Below are positions 18,768-26,858 of a DNA stretch of 64,000 nt, one piece after another. Each line of letters opens with the position of its first letter. The first letter of the stretch is position 1. A model generated the notes under the pieces. The model saw only the letters and a program-made list of their open reading frames with translations. It was not told the DNA's origin and did not search any database. The stretch comes from Candidatus Sulfotelmatobacter sp. GTDB lineage: Bacteria > Acidobacteriota > Terriglobia > Terriglobales > Acidobacteriaceae. Location of the stretch: assembly GCA_036500765.1 (NCBI GenBank), contig DASYBM010000016.1:558001-622000 (forward strand), in the 5' to 3' direction. Made by a program: the position numbers and the translations under genes.

Positions 18768-19631
18768 CTATTTCTCTGAATGAGCGCGATTCACGCTCTG
18801 GTTGTAATATTTGCGGTAATAGGTATGTTCCGCCGCCGGCGCGTCGTTCATTACAACCCCCAGCAGATTCACGCCGTCCAGATTCCTGAGCCCTTTTTGC
18901 AGAAGCTTTTTCGGAGTGTGACCCTGCCGCACGACCAGCAGAACGCCATCCGAGTAGTTCACCCAGGAATGCACATCGGCGACCGGGAATAGCGGCGGCG
19001 TGTCGATGATGATCCAGTCGAAAAAGACCGAAATTCGATCGAGCGTGGCCGCGAAGCGGCTGGAGTTCAGAATCTTCAGCGGATCTTCGGCCGGTTCTCC
19101 CGCAGGCAGCAGGAACAATTGCGAAGCGCCCAGCCGGTAAATGAACTCGCCGATCGGTTTGTCCTCCAGCGACCATTCGTTCAACCCGCGCAGTCCCTGG
19201 AGTCCGAACTGAGCGCTGGCCGCGGGCTGGCGCAGGTCGCCTTCGAGCAGCAACACGCGTTGCGAATTGTGGTGTGCCAGGCTCATGGCCAGGTTCGACG
19301 AAACCACGGTCTTTCCATCGTCCGGCACTCCTCCCGTCACTACAATTCTCTTGAGCGGAGACTTTTCCCGCAGATGACGGAGCCGCGCCCGCAGCAAACG
19401 AAACTTCTGCGCTCCCAGGCAGTCCGGGTCGGTCAAGGTCACCATGCGATGTTCTTCGCGGGCCGCCACATTGACCACTTGCACGTCGTCCATCCAGTTG
19501 CGGTCGACCTTCTGCTGCTTCATCTCATCGCGCAGCAACCGGGTGGCAAAATCCCCCAGTTCAGAAACGTCCAGCGATCGCCCGCTGCGCTCCGTTTCCG
19601 CCTGCTTCAGTGCATCGAAGACGTGACTCAT
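18768..19631 (-). CDS. CpsD/CapB-type tyrosine-protein kinase (EPS co-polymerase partner)
   Basis: 287 residues. P-loop BY-kinase features are GGVPDDGKT (residues 100-108, Walker A), VLLLEGDLRQP (Walker A') and IIIDTPP (Walker B). The C-terminus has a small Tyr cluster (TYYRKYY), a likely autophosphorylation site. The protein lacks the Wzz membrane part, which is encoded separately at 20684-22288, as in firmicute and exosortase systems. It probably controls chain length or export by phosphorylation cycles with the Wzz-type protein. It lies between the ATPase and sugar transferase genes. Confidence 0.9.
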   Translation of the reverse strand: MSHVFDALKQAETERSGRSLDVSELGDFATRLLRDEMKQQKVDRNWMDDVQVVNVAAREEHRMVTLTDPDCLGAQKFRLLRARLRHLREKSPLKRIVVTGGVPDDGKTVVSSNLAMSLAHHNSQRVLLLEGDLRQPAASAQFGLQGLRGLNEWSLEDKPIGEFIYRLGASQLFLLPAGEPAEDPLKILNSSRFAATLDRISVFFDWIIIDTPPLFPVADVHSWVNYSDGVLLVVRQGHTPKKLLQKGLRNLDGVNLLGVVMNDAPAAEHTYYRKYYNQSVNRAHSEK

Positions 19632-19664
19632 TCTTTAGGGTTCCCTTTCGTTGCCTAGTCGGTC

Positions 19665-20678
19665 TTATTGGGGAATTACGCTGCTTTTCTCTGCTGCCGC
19701 CGGGGATGGCCAGATCACACCATCGGGCCGGCCTTGACTCGATCGCTCCAGTGTTTCGAGCAAATTTAGAAATGTACGAAGCAACGATTCCTGTTCGCTG
19801 GTCATGACTGGGCCGGTTATGACGGGAGTGGCCGCAAAACCCGTCGTCGGAGCCGACTTCACCACTCCCAGACGGAATTCGCGAGCGATCTCTTCCACCA
19901 TCTCGGGCTTTACTTCCGAACAACGCGCGGCAAAGGCGGTAATCAGCGCGTTTTCGCAAATCGTATTGATCAGGCGAGGAATCCCGCCGGAACAGCGGTG
20001 AATCGCCGTGCACGCCGCCGCCGGGAAGATGAACTCTGCCTGCTCACCCGCCCCCGCTTGCCGCAGGCGGCGGGCAATATAGCCGCGGGTTTCTTCCACG
20101 GTCAGCGACTCCAGGCGGCAGCGCAGGCCGATGCGCTGCTTCAATTGCCGTAAGTCATGGCTTTCGAGCTTTTCCTCCAGTTCTGGCTGACCTACAAGTA
20201 AGATCTGCAGCAGTTTCTGCTGCGAGGTCTCCAGATTGGTCAGCAGCCGAATCTCCTCGAGCACTGCCGCCGAAAGATGCTGGGCCTCGTCCACTACCAG
20301 TACCGTCGTCTGCCCGTTGCGGTGGCGTTCGATCAGATAATGATTCAGTTCCAGCAGCAGTTCGCTCTTGGGCTGATTGCGCAACTTCAATCCCAGGTCG
20401 CCGGCGATGTAGCGCAGAAAATCGAGGTCGGAAAGCTGGGCGTTGAATACGTTGGCGAAGGCAATCTGCTGCCGGTTCAGCAGTTCGAGCAGACAGCGCA
20501 CCAGCAGCGTCTTGCCCGTTCCCACTTCTCCGGTCATCACCACGAAACCCTTCCGGCGGCAGATTCCGTAATAGATCGAGGCCAGCGCCTCCCGATGATG
20601 CAAGGTCGGGAACAGGAACTGCGGATCGGGCGAGATTTCGAAGGGACTGCGCTTCAGTCCGTAAAAAGTTTTGTACAT
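19665..20678 (-). CDS. ExeA-like AAA ATPase (XrtA/PEP-CTERM-associated)
   Basis: 337 residues from the ATG at 20678, five bases after the chain-length gene. MYKTFYGLKRSPFEISPDP at the N-terminus is the standard opening of this ATPase family. Walker A GEVGTGKT (50-57), Walker B VLVVDEAQ (126-133) and a sensor region LLVGQPEL follow. The family (TIGR03015 in my memory, related to type II secretion ExeA) is common in exosortase EPS loci, but its exact role is unsettled. The C-terminal ~60 residues are Pro/Ala/Thr-rich and probably unstructured. Confidence 0.85.
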   Translation of the reverse strand: MYKTFYGLKRSPFEISPDPQFLFPTLHHREALASIYYGICRRKGFVVMTGEVGTGKTLLVRCLLELLNRQQIAFANVFNAQLSDLDFLRYIAGDLGLKLRNQPKSELLLELNHYLIERHRNGQTTVLVVDEAQHLSAAVLEEIRLLTNLETSQQKLLQILLVGQPELEEKLESHDLRQLKQRIGLRCRLESLTVEETRGYIARRLRQAGAGEQAEFIFPAAACTAIHRCSGGIPRLINTICENALITAFAARCSEVKPEMVEEIAREFRLGVVKSAPTTGFAATPVITGPVMTSEQESLLRTFLNLLETLERSSQGRPDGVIWPSPAAAEKSSVIPQ

Positions 20679-20683
20679 AGGCT

Positions 20684-22288
20684 TTACCCGAAGTAGTACG
20701 TCGCGAACAATCCCATCGCAGTCGCCGCCAGCATCAGGCTTGCAGCCAAACATTCGACCCAGAAGCGGCGACGAGCCCACGATTCTTCAGCCACGGTGCG
20801 CAGTGTCGGAACCTCGCTCAGAATCGGCGCCGTCACCACGCCTTCGAGATCGCTCTCGCTGTGAATGCGATCGTCGGTCAGTTCCAGGGCACCCGTGATG
20901 GCAGCCGCGAGCACGCAGCCCAGCAGCAGGCCCAGGCCGCTTAACAGCAGGCGGTCGGGTTTGTAGGGCTTCTGGGGCAGGCTGGCGGGATCGAGGATAC
21001 GGAACTGCTCCCCCTGCTGGCGCTCTTCGAGATTGGTCGCCAGTTCGGACTGGTTGCGCTTGGCCAGCAAAGATTCGTAGTTGGCCCGCGACTGATCGTA
21101 ATCGCGCGTCAAGTCGGCCAGTTGCTGTTCGCGAACCGGGGCCTCGTTAATGCGCTTCTGATAGTCGTCGATCTGCGCTTCGACGGTCTTCACTTGCTGC
21201 TGCCGGTTCGCGATCTCCACTTCATTGGCCTTGAGCTGGCTCTCGATCTGCAGCATCGCCGACATGTCCTTCAAATCGCTGTAGGTGGTCGGCGTCTTAT
21301 CGTCTGTTCCGGCCGCCGGCGTCGTCTTGACCTCGGCTGCGATCTTGTCCCGCATGCGCTCGGCAGTCTGCAACTGCTCTTTGAGCTTTTTATAGTCGGG
21401 ATGCTTTTCGGTATAGCGCGCCGCCACTTCCGCCAGTTGCGCTTTCAGCCGCGCGATTTCTTCGTCCAGCGCCGGCGGCAGTTGGCCTTGATCGCCGCCG
21501 CGGCTCAGGCTGTCATGCACTGCCCGGTACTGCGCCAATAGAGATTCCAGATAGGTCTTTTGCTGCCGCGACTGGCTGAGCGACTCGGTCGCGCCCTGCA
21601 ACCGGGCCTGCAACCCGGTAAGAATCTGCACGTTGCTCTGCATCTGCGTGGGCAGTTCTCCCAGATAGTGAGTCTTGAAGTCGCGCACCCGCTCTTCCTG
21701 TGCGCTGAGCTTCTGGCGCGCCTCCTGCATCTGGCTGTCGAGGAATCCGGTCGTGCTTTGCGACTGCTGGCGCCGCGATTGCAAATTGTCCTCGATGAAC
21801 AGCGAGGTCAGTTCGTTGGTTACTTGCTGGGCCACGAGCGGATCGCGCGACGAGTAGCTTACCCGGAAAGCCGAAAGATCGTCTTTGCGACCGGGCGCTT
21901 GCACCAACTGAATCTCGATGTCCTTGCGCATCCGGTCTACCATCTGCTCTTCGGTCATGCGCCCGCGGCTTCCGGCATAAAGGTCGAATTGTTCGATAAT
22001 CCGCAGCAGCCGAGTGCGGCTCATGATCTGCTGCGTCATGCTCTGCAATCGGTCCTGTAGATCGTTGGCAACGTTCGAAACCACATATTGCTCCGGCACC
22101 TTCTGCTGTTCAATCAGAATCAGCGTCTCCGATTTGTAGGACGCCGGGAGAAACCAGCTGACACCCCAGACTGCCGCCCAGACGAGAAACGCCGGCAAAA
22201 TAATCCACCAGCGGCGCCGCGTTACGATTCCCCGGTATTGCTCAAGGGTGCGCGAAGGGGACGAGCTTTGCTCCAATTCTTCGATCAT
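20684..22288 (-). CDS. Wzz-type polysaccharide chain-length determinant
   Basis: 534 residues, from the ATG at 22288; an in-frame start at 22354 would overlap the upstream gene. An N-terminal span (residues ~28-50, after RRRWW) and a C-terminal span near 510-530 bracket a long periplasmic coiled coil. The coiled-coil part is rich in Gln, Glu and Arg. The signature PASLPQKPYKPDRLLL before a further membrane segment is typical of Wzz/BcsC-like co-polymerases. It presumably works with the separate kinase at 18768-19631 and the export protein at 23867-24535 to set EPS length. Confidence 0.88.
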   Translation of the reverse strand: MIEELEQSSSPSRTLEQYRGIVTRRRWWIILPAFLVWAAVWGVSWFLPASYKSETLILIEQQKVPEQYVVSNVANDLQDRLQSMTQQIMSRTRLLRIIEQFDLYAGSRGRMTEEQMVDRMRKDIEIQLVQAPGRKDDLSAFRVSYSSRDPLVAQQVTNELTSLFIEDNLQSRRQQSQSTTGFLDSQMQEARQKLSAQEERVRDFKTHYLGELPTQMQSNVQILTGLQARLQGATESLSQSRQQKTYLESLLAQYRAVHDSLSRGGDQGQLPPALDEEIARLKAQLAEVAARYTEKHPDYKKLKEQLQTAERMRDKIAAEVKTTPAAGTDDKTPTTYSDLKDMSAMLQIESQLKANEVEIANRQQQVKTVEAQIDDYQKRINEAPVREQQLADLTRDYDQSRANYESLLAKRNQSELATNLEERQQGEQFRILDPASLPQKPYKPDRLLLSGLGLLLGCVLAAAITGALELTDDRIHSESDLEGVVTAPILSEVPTLRTVAEESWARRRFWVECLAASLMLAATAMGLFATYYFG

Positions 22289-22343
22289 GTTTTTTCTCTG
22301 TCCTGTTTCCTGTGTCCGGTCCGTTTTCCGAGGCTCGGTCTTG

Positions 22344-23870
22344 CTACCGACCAAGCGGACGGCTGAAGAAGTAACTCACGCTTACCATCGCCCGGTTGTG
22401 GTCGGGAAATAGTTGGGTGGGAATCACCACGCCGTAGGTTTGGTGGACCCGGGTGTAACTGGCTGCTGCCGCCATCTGCCGTCCAATTCGCCGCTCGGCG
22501 CTCGCACTTCCGGAAAGCGTGCGGTATTCCCCTTCCGCGCCATCCAGGGGACGGTTGCTGTCGTAGATGAAGTTGATGGCGCCGGTCCAGTTCGGGCTGA
22601 ATTGCCGCCGCACCGTGGCGATCCCGCTGTACCGGTCGACCGTTCCCAGGATGCCGCCGCCGGACTCGACGCGCCGGCTGAAGGTCGCGCTCACCGCAGT
22701 GTGTGTGCCTTCCCATCCAAGCATTACCCCCGCACTGGGCGACCATTGTGCCGAGCCGGCCGTTGCGGTCGTACCGGAAGTCACGAGCGCTACCTGTCCA
22801 TTCGTAAGCGAATGCGTGGCGCCGCCAAATAGCGACAGCGTCAGGTGAGACTGAATCGTAATCGTGTCGAACAGCAGCGCACTGTGGCTTTGGGTTTCTT
22901 CGAGGCCGCCGTCGAAGCTGAGGCGCTGAAAACTATAGGTCAGCCCGATCCAGTGCTTGGGCAAAATCCTGTGCTGGTAGAAAATCTCGGCGCCGGTGGT
23001 TCGGCTGTCTATCAAATTAACGCCCAACTCCGCACCGGGTCCGCTTTGCAGGTTGCCATAGCTCAACAGCGAATAGGAACCTGTGCCGCCCACAATCGTT
23101 CCCGCGCCTATCTGGTAGATCAGATCGCTTGCCGCCAGATTGCTCACAGTCCGCGCCAGAGGCATCAGCACCGGCTGCGACGGTTCGTGCAAGACACTGC
23201 CGGGTGCATCCGCAGTGGTATTGGTCCAACCGTTATTCGTTGCGACGAATGCGTCGCGAATTCTCCAGGTGAGGTTTTCCGTCAACCGAAGCTGCGAATT
23301 CATCCCGGCATTCTGGGTCGAGCTGTTCAGCTCGGGCAGCGCCTGGTTCACGGTGAAGCCTGGGCTATAACTCAGATCGAACAGTCCGTGCGGCCGGGAT
23401 TGCTCCCAGGACAGGCTGGGCAGGAATGAGACGCTCGCATTGTCAACCTGGCCGCCGTTCTGCGTCAGTGCGTTCTCGTCGTAACCGCTGGCAACAGTCA
23501 TTCCGCCGGAGATCTGGTTGTTTCGTTCGAGCTCTCCTGCGAAAGCCGCCGACGGCGTCTCGCCATTAATCAGCACCGGCAGCCACGGCGTATTCGGATT
23601 CGACGAGTCGACATCAGCCTCCGCTCCCTGTGAGCTGCCTGCAAACGGAATGTAGCCGTACGCCGCCGCGGGTGCAGCCGAGGTAGAAGCGCTGGAGGAA
23701 GATGCGGAAGCGAAAGATGCAGAAGACGAAGACGGGCCGGCGATTGCAGGCAACGTCGCCGACGATACCGCGGCCGCTGCCGAGCCGTCCCCCTGGGACT
23801 GTCCCAGCGCGATCGCGCTCACCAACATCGCGACGAAAATGGATGAAAGAATTCGCATGGCGGCTCTCAC
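22344..23870 (-). CDS. Outer-membrane beta-barrel protein of the EPS operon
   Basis: 508 residues. The start is GTG at 23870, overlapping the upstream TGA as GTGA; an ATG four codons later (23858) is an equally possible start. A signal peptide ending near ALGQ is followed by a low-complexity Ser/Ala tract (residues ~30-70). The rest shows the alternating polar/hydrophobic strands and aromatic ends expected of a barrel, finishing in YFFSRPLGR. It resembles the outer-membrane proteins that accompany exosortase EPS loci (TIGR03016 type), perhaps serving the export step. No enzymatic motif is visible. Confidence 0.7.
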   Translation of the reverse strand: MRAAMRILSSIFVAMLVSAIALGQSQGDGSAAAAVSSATLPAIAGPSSSSASFASASSSSASTSAAPAAAYGYIPFAGSSQGAEADVDSSNPNTPWLPVLINGETPSAAFAGELERNNQISGGMTVASGYDENALTQNGGQVDNASVSFLPSLSWEQSRPHGLFDLSYSPGFTVNQALPELNSSTQNAGMNSQLRLTENLTWRIRDAFVATNNGWTNTTADAPGSVLHEPSQPVLMPLARTVSNLAASDLIYQIGAGTIVGGTGSYSLLSYGNLQSGPGAELGVNLIDSRTTGAEIFYQHRILPKHWIGLTYSFQRLSFDGGLEETQSHSALLFDTITIQSHLTLSLFGGATHSLTNGQVALVTSGTTATAGSAQWSPSAGVMLGWEGTHTAVSATFSRRVESGGGILGTVDRYSGIATVRRQFSPNWTGAINFIYDSNRPLDGAEGEYRTLSGSASAERRIGRQMAAAASYTRVHQTYGVVIPTQLFPDHNRAMVSVSYFFSRPLGR

Positions 23871-24535
23871 GGGATGTAGATCGTGTCTTTCGGCTCGAGT
23901 TCGACATTTTGTCCCGGATTCGTACCCTTGATCACGTCTTTGTAGTTGAATGGCAGACTGCTTTGCTTGCCGTCCGCTTCCAGGCGCAGCACTCGAATGC
24001 TCTTCACTTTGGCGAAGTCCCGGAAGCCGCCGGCGATCGCGATCGCATCCAGGACTCTCATTTCTCCGCTCAACAGGTACGATCCCGGCCGCTGCACCTG
24101 GCCGAGGATGCTGAACCTGCGGCTCTTGCTCTCCTGCACAATTACGGTCACTTCTGGTTCCGAAATGTAATCGCGCAATCCTTTGGCAATGTCGCTTTCC
24201 AGTTCCTTCGGAGACTTTCCTGCGGCCTGCACTTCGCCCAGCAGAGGCAGAGAGATCTTTCCGTCGGAGCGCACCGGAACCAATCGGGAAACGTCAGGCT
24301 CCTTCCATACATTGATCGCCAGCACGTCTTCGTTTCCGATCAGGTAGTGTTCCTTGCCAGTTGTTGCCGCTAGCACCGAGCCGGTGGATCCGGCGTTGCC
24401 GGTTACCAGCTTCGCGTATTCCTTCGACGGCGCTACGGCTGTGCTGTTCTGATTCTGCCCCCAGGCCGCAGTCAGGCTCCCGCACAGCATCGACATGGCG
24501 AGTGCCGCCGCAGAAAATGTTGTTTGGTTTTTCAT
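23867..24535 (-). CDS. Polysaccharide export protein, Wza type
   Basis: 222 residues, from the ATG at 24535. It has a strong GGAGG four bases upstream and an ATGA overlap with the regulator gene. A signal peptide ends near AWGQ. The polysaccharide export sequence domain begins around YLIGNEDVLAINVWKEPDVS. An SLBB-like domain follows (RFSILGQVQRPGSYLL, DAIAIAGGFRDFA). At 222 residues it lacks the C-terminal outer-membrane helix of E. coli Wza. The outer-membrane pore may therefore be supplied by the barrel protein encoded immediately downstream. Confidence 0.88.
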   Translation of the reverse strand: MKNQTTFSAAALAMSMLCGSLTAAWGQNQNSTAVAPSKEYAKLVTGNAGSTGSVLAATTGKEHYLIGNEDVLAINVWKEPDVSRLVPVRSDGKISLPLLGEVQAAGKSPKELESDIAKGLRDYISEPEVTVIVQESKSRRFSILGQVQRPGSYLLSGEMRVLDAIAIAGGFRDFAKVKSIRVLRLEADGKQSSLPFNYKDVIKGTNPGQNVELEPKDTIYIP

Positions 24536-26073
24536 CGTTCCTCCGGAGAATCTAGGTGACGCGCTGGAACTCGGTGGGAGTAAGGCCCTTGCCGCACGGG
24601 AGTTGCCGAATCCCATTCCGACTCCTCTGTCAGCGAGTGCTGGCGGATCTTGTAGAGCAGGCCCCGGTAACTGATGTCGAGCAGCTTGGCCGCCCGCTTG
24701 CGATTCCAGCCCGTATCCTGCAACGCTTTACGGATGGCTCGAATTTCAGCCTCGTCTTTTATGTTGCGCACTAATGCTTTCAAATGGCAGGCAGGACCTT
24801 CCTCATTTCCAGGCTGTTGGGAGGCTTGCCGAGCGGAAGCTCCTTTAGGAGAACTCCACTTGCTTCCCTTGGCGTGCTGCCGGCCAGCGCCGGAACGCAG
24901 TTCCCCATGTGCGATGGCTTCTTCCCCCATCACCAGGTAGCGCTTTACGAAGTTTTCCAGCTCCCTTAAGTTGCCCGGCCAGGAGTAGTGCAGGCAGGCA
25001 TCAAGGGCGGCGCGAGAAAATGCGACCGGGGGCCGCGAATATTGCGCTGCCAGGCGTGCCATGAAGTTCTGCAATAAGGCAGGCATGTCTTCCCGCCGTT
25101 CCCGCAGAGGCGGCAACTGAATCACGAAAGCGCTCAGCCGGTAATAGAGGTCTTCGCAAAGGTTGCTGTCCGCCCGGCCGGCGTCGCCCTCCGTGTTCGT
25201 CGCCGCCAGGATCCTCGCATCGGCCTGAATGGCATCGTCCTCACCCAACCGGAAATACTGACGCTCCTGCAACACCTGTAACAACTGGGCTTGCAACCGC
25301 GCCGGCAGGGCCAGCGCTTCATTCAGCAACAACGTTCCCAGGTGGCACAACTCGATCTTTCCTTGCCTGGCCGCGCTTGGTTTCTTTTCCTCGCCGCCAA
25401 ACAGCTCTCTTTCCAGCATCTCGCCGGCAGACGCGGCACAATTCACCTGCAAAAAACGCTCTCGCGAGCGCGCCGACAACTTGTGGATCAGGCGAGCCAC
25501 CCCCGCTTTGCCCGTCCAGTTCTCTCCCAGGATCAGTACGGGAGCGTCGATATGGGCCAACCGCTCGGCTTGACTGCGAATCCTCCGCATTGCGGCGCTC
25601 GCCGCCACCAGATATTGTCCGTCTCCCAAATCTTCAACCGTCTCTCGCACCAGCGACAGGCTTCGCGATGCGGCGGACTGCGCATGCCGCCGAATGACCT
25701 GCTCCAGCTCCCTGCATCCCACCGGAATCGTCAGGAAGTCGCGAGCCCCCAGGCGAATCGCCTCCACAATCTGGCGAGTTTCGTGATGATCCGAGACCAC
25801 TACGATTTTGACTTCCGGACAGAAACGCAGCAGATTCTCCAGTGTCCGCAAGGAGTACTTGCCACCATTCAGTTCCAGCAAAACCAGGTCTGGAGCGGGA
25901 TGCTGACGAACTCGTAGCAGAGCCTCCGCTTCGTTCTGCACCAGATGGGAATGGCAAGCCCTCTCTGCCAGCAAGCCGCTCACCGCCCGGGCGCTCGCCG
26001 CGCTTTCGCTCATCACCAGGATGTGCGGCGAGGTCATTGCTATTCGCCGTCGTTGTTCAACAACATCGATCAT
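24532..26073 (-). CDS. Degenerate NtrC-family regulator of the EPS locus (receiver + AAA+ + Fis HTH)
   Basis: 513 residues; ATG at 26073 (an ATG at 26037 is also possible). The order is receiver (~15-125), AAA+ (~150-390) and Fis-type HTH (~460-490, RKRAAKLLDISYRGLLYKIR). This is the layout of the EPS regulators of exosortase loci. Key residues are altered. The phosphoacceptor Asp is Glu67 (LVLLELNGG). Walker A reads GENWTGKA (183-190) and Walker B reads LLLNEA. The GAFTGA loop that touches sigma-54 is replaced by KKPSAA (230-235). The arginine-finger region LPPLRERRED is kept. I infer DNA binding without phosphorelay or sigma-54 activation. It is the first gene of the operon, overlapping the export gene by ATGA, so it may autoregulate the locus. 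Confidence 0.85.
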   Translation of the reverse strand: MIDVVEQRRRIAMTSPHILVMSESAASARAVSGLLAERACHSHLVQNEAEALLRVRQHPAPDLVLLELNGGKYSLRTLENLLRFCPEVKIVVVSDHHETRQIVEAIRLGARDFLTIPVGCRELEQVIRRHAQSAASRSLSLVRETVEDLGDGQYLVAASAAMRRIRSQAERLAHIDAPVLILGENWTGKAGVARLIHKLSARSRERFLQVNCAASAGEMLERELFGGEEKKPSAARQGKIELCHLGTLLLNEALALPARLQAQLLQVLQERQYFRLGEDDAIQADARILAATNTEGDAGRADSNLCEDLYYRLSAFVIQLPPLRERREDMPALLQNFMARLAAQYSRPPVAFSRAALDACLHYSWPGNLRELENFVKRYLVMGEEAIAHGELRSGAGRQHAKGSKWSSPKGASARQASQQPGNEEGPACHLKALVRNIKDEAEIRAIRKALQDTGWNRKRAAKLLDISYRGLLYKIRQHSLTEESEWDSATPVRQGPYSHRVPARHLDSPEER

Positions 26074-26858
26074 GTGAATTTATGAGCTGAAACTTACGAG
26101 GTTTGATACAGCTCCGCCCCTTCAGTCCCATGCGGTTCATGGGCCCAGCGGATGCTGATGGACGCTCACTTGGGGGAGAATTTGTTGCAAGGAGGGGGAT
26201 GTCGCAAGCCTAAAGACACATGCAAGTGCCTGCAAGAGGTAGAGTTCCCCGGTGGCATGTGGCTCATCGGGGATACGTCCGTTGTTCCCACAAGCTGGAG
26301 AACTCTGGGCGTGAGACACATGTCTCTATCCCTGTGCTCCGAGGCTCCTTGCCCCGCTGATCAGCTCTCTTAAGTCGGGGAATACAACACCGATAAATAC
26401 TGAAATAGGAGAAGGTTAGCGGGATGAGTTACTTCGGTGTTGTGGATTGGTTACTAAAACGTAGCGTTCGACTCACCCGCGCTGAATCTTGAGAGCGTTC
26501 GATCGTTCGATCGTTCTTAACAATTTGTGTCATGAAGAGCGCAATTTACTTCGTCGCGCTGCAAAAAATCTGCAATGTCCAAAAGAATGCAACCTTCGCA
26601 CTTGAATCGTCTCGGTTGCAATGTTACTATCACATTAATTTGTACCGGTCGCGCGCCACTTTGAAGTATCTCCCCACGCGATCTTCATCTGTATCTGTGT
26701 TAGTAGTGCTCAACTTCGGTCTCTCTCCCGGACCGGTTCGTTTTGAGCGCTGGGCTCAGTGCCTCTCCCCCGAGTGAAGATGTTCCTTTAGACGATGCAT
26801 TGGCTCCAACGAGCATCTGTCTGTGGAACCTGGCTGCTGGATGCGAAGGGGGGAGTCA
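26074..26858. promoter_or_regulatory. Long divergent control region between the two EPS-locus regulators
   Basis: 785 bases with no supportable gene. It must hold the promoters of the minus-strand EPS operon and of the plus-strand LuxR-type gene. Visible elements are a perfect 7-bp inverted repeat TGCAACC/GGTTGCA (26588-26594 and 26614-26620, 19-base spacer). An overlapping direct repeat of GTTCGATC lies around 26497-26515. The part from about 26380 to 26700 is AT-richer. I found no GG-N10-GC sigma-54 element in either direction. Confidence 0.5.
26588..26620. promoter_or_regulatory. Inverted repeat TGCAACC-N19-GGTTGCA, possible operator
   Basis: Two perfect 7-bp arms lie in the AT-rich centre of the control region. 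The spacing is compatible with a dimeric regulator binding two helical turns apart. Function is inferred from position only. Confidence 0.35.

Noticed and set aside
17362..19176. Extended N-terminus of the sugar transferase (142 extra codons)
   Set aside because: The extension lies over the kinase gene and reads as Arg/Gly-rich noise. The GTG at 18750 follows the kinase stop and begins a typical membrane domain.
26074..26858. Sigma-54 promoter for the EPS operon, expected from the NtrC-like first gene
   Set aside because: No GG-N10-GC element with TGGCA/TTGC was found on either strand of the control region, and the protein itself lacks GAFTGA.
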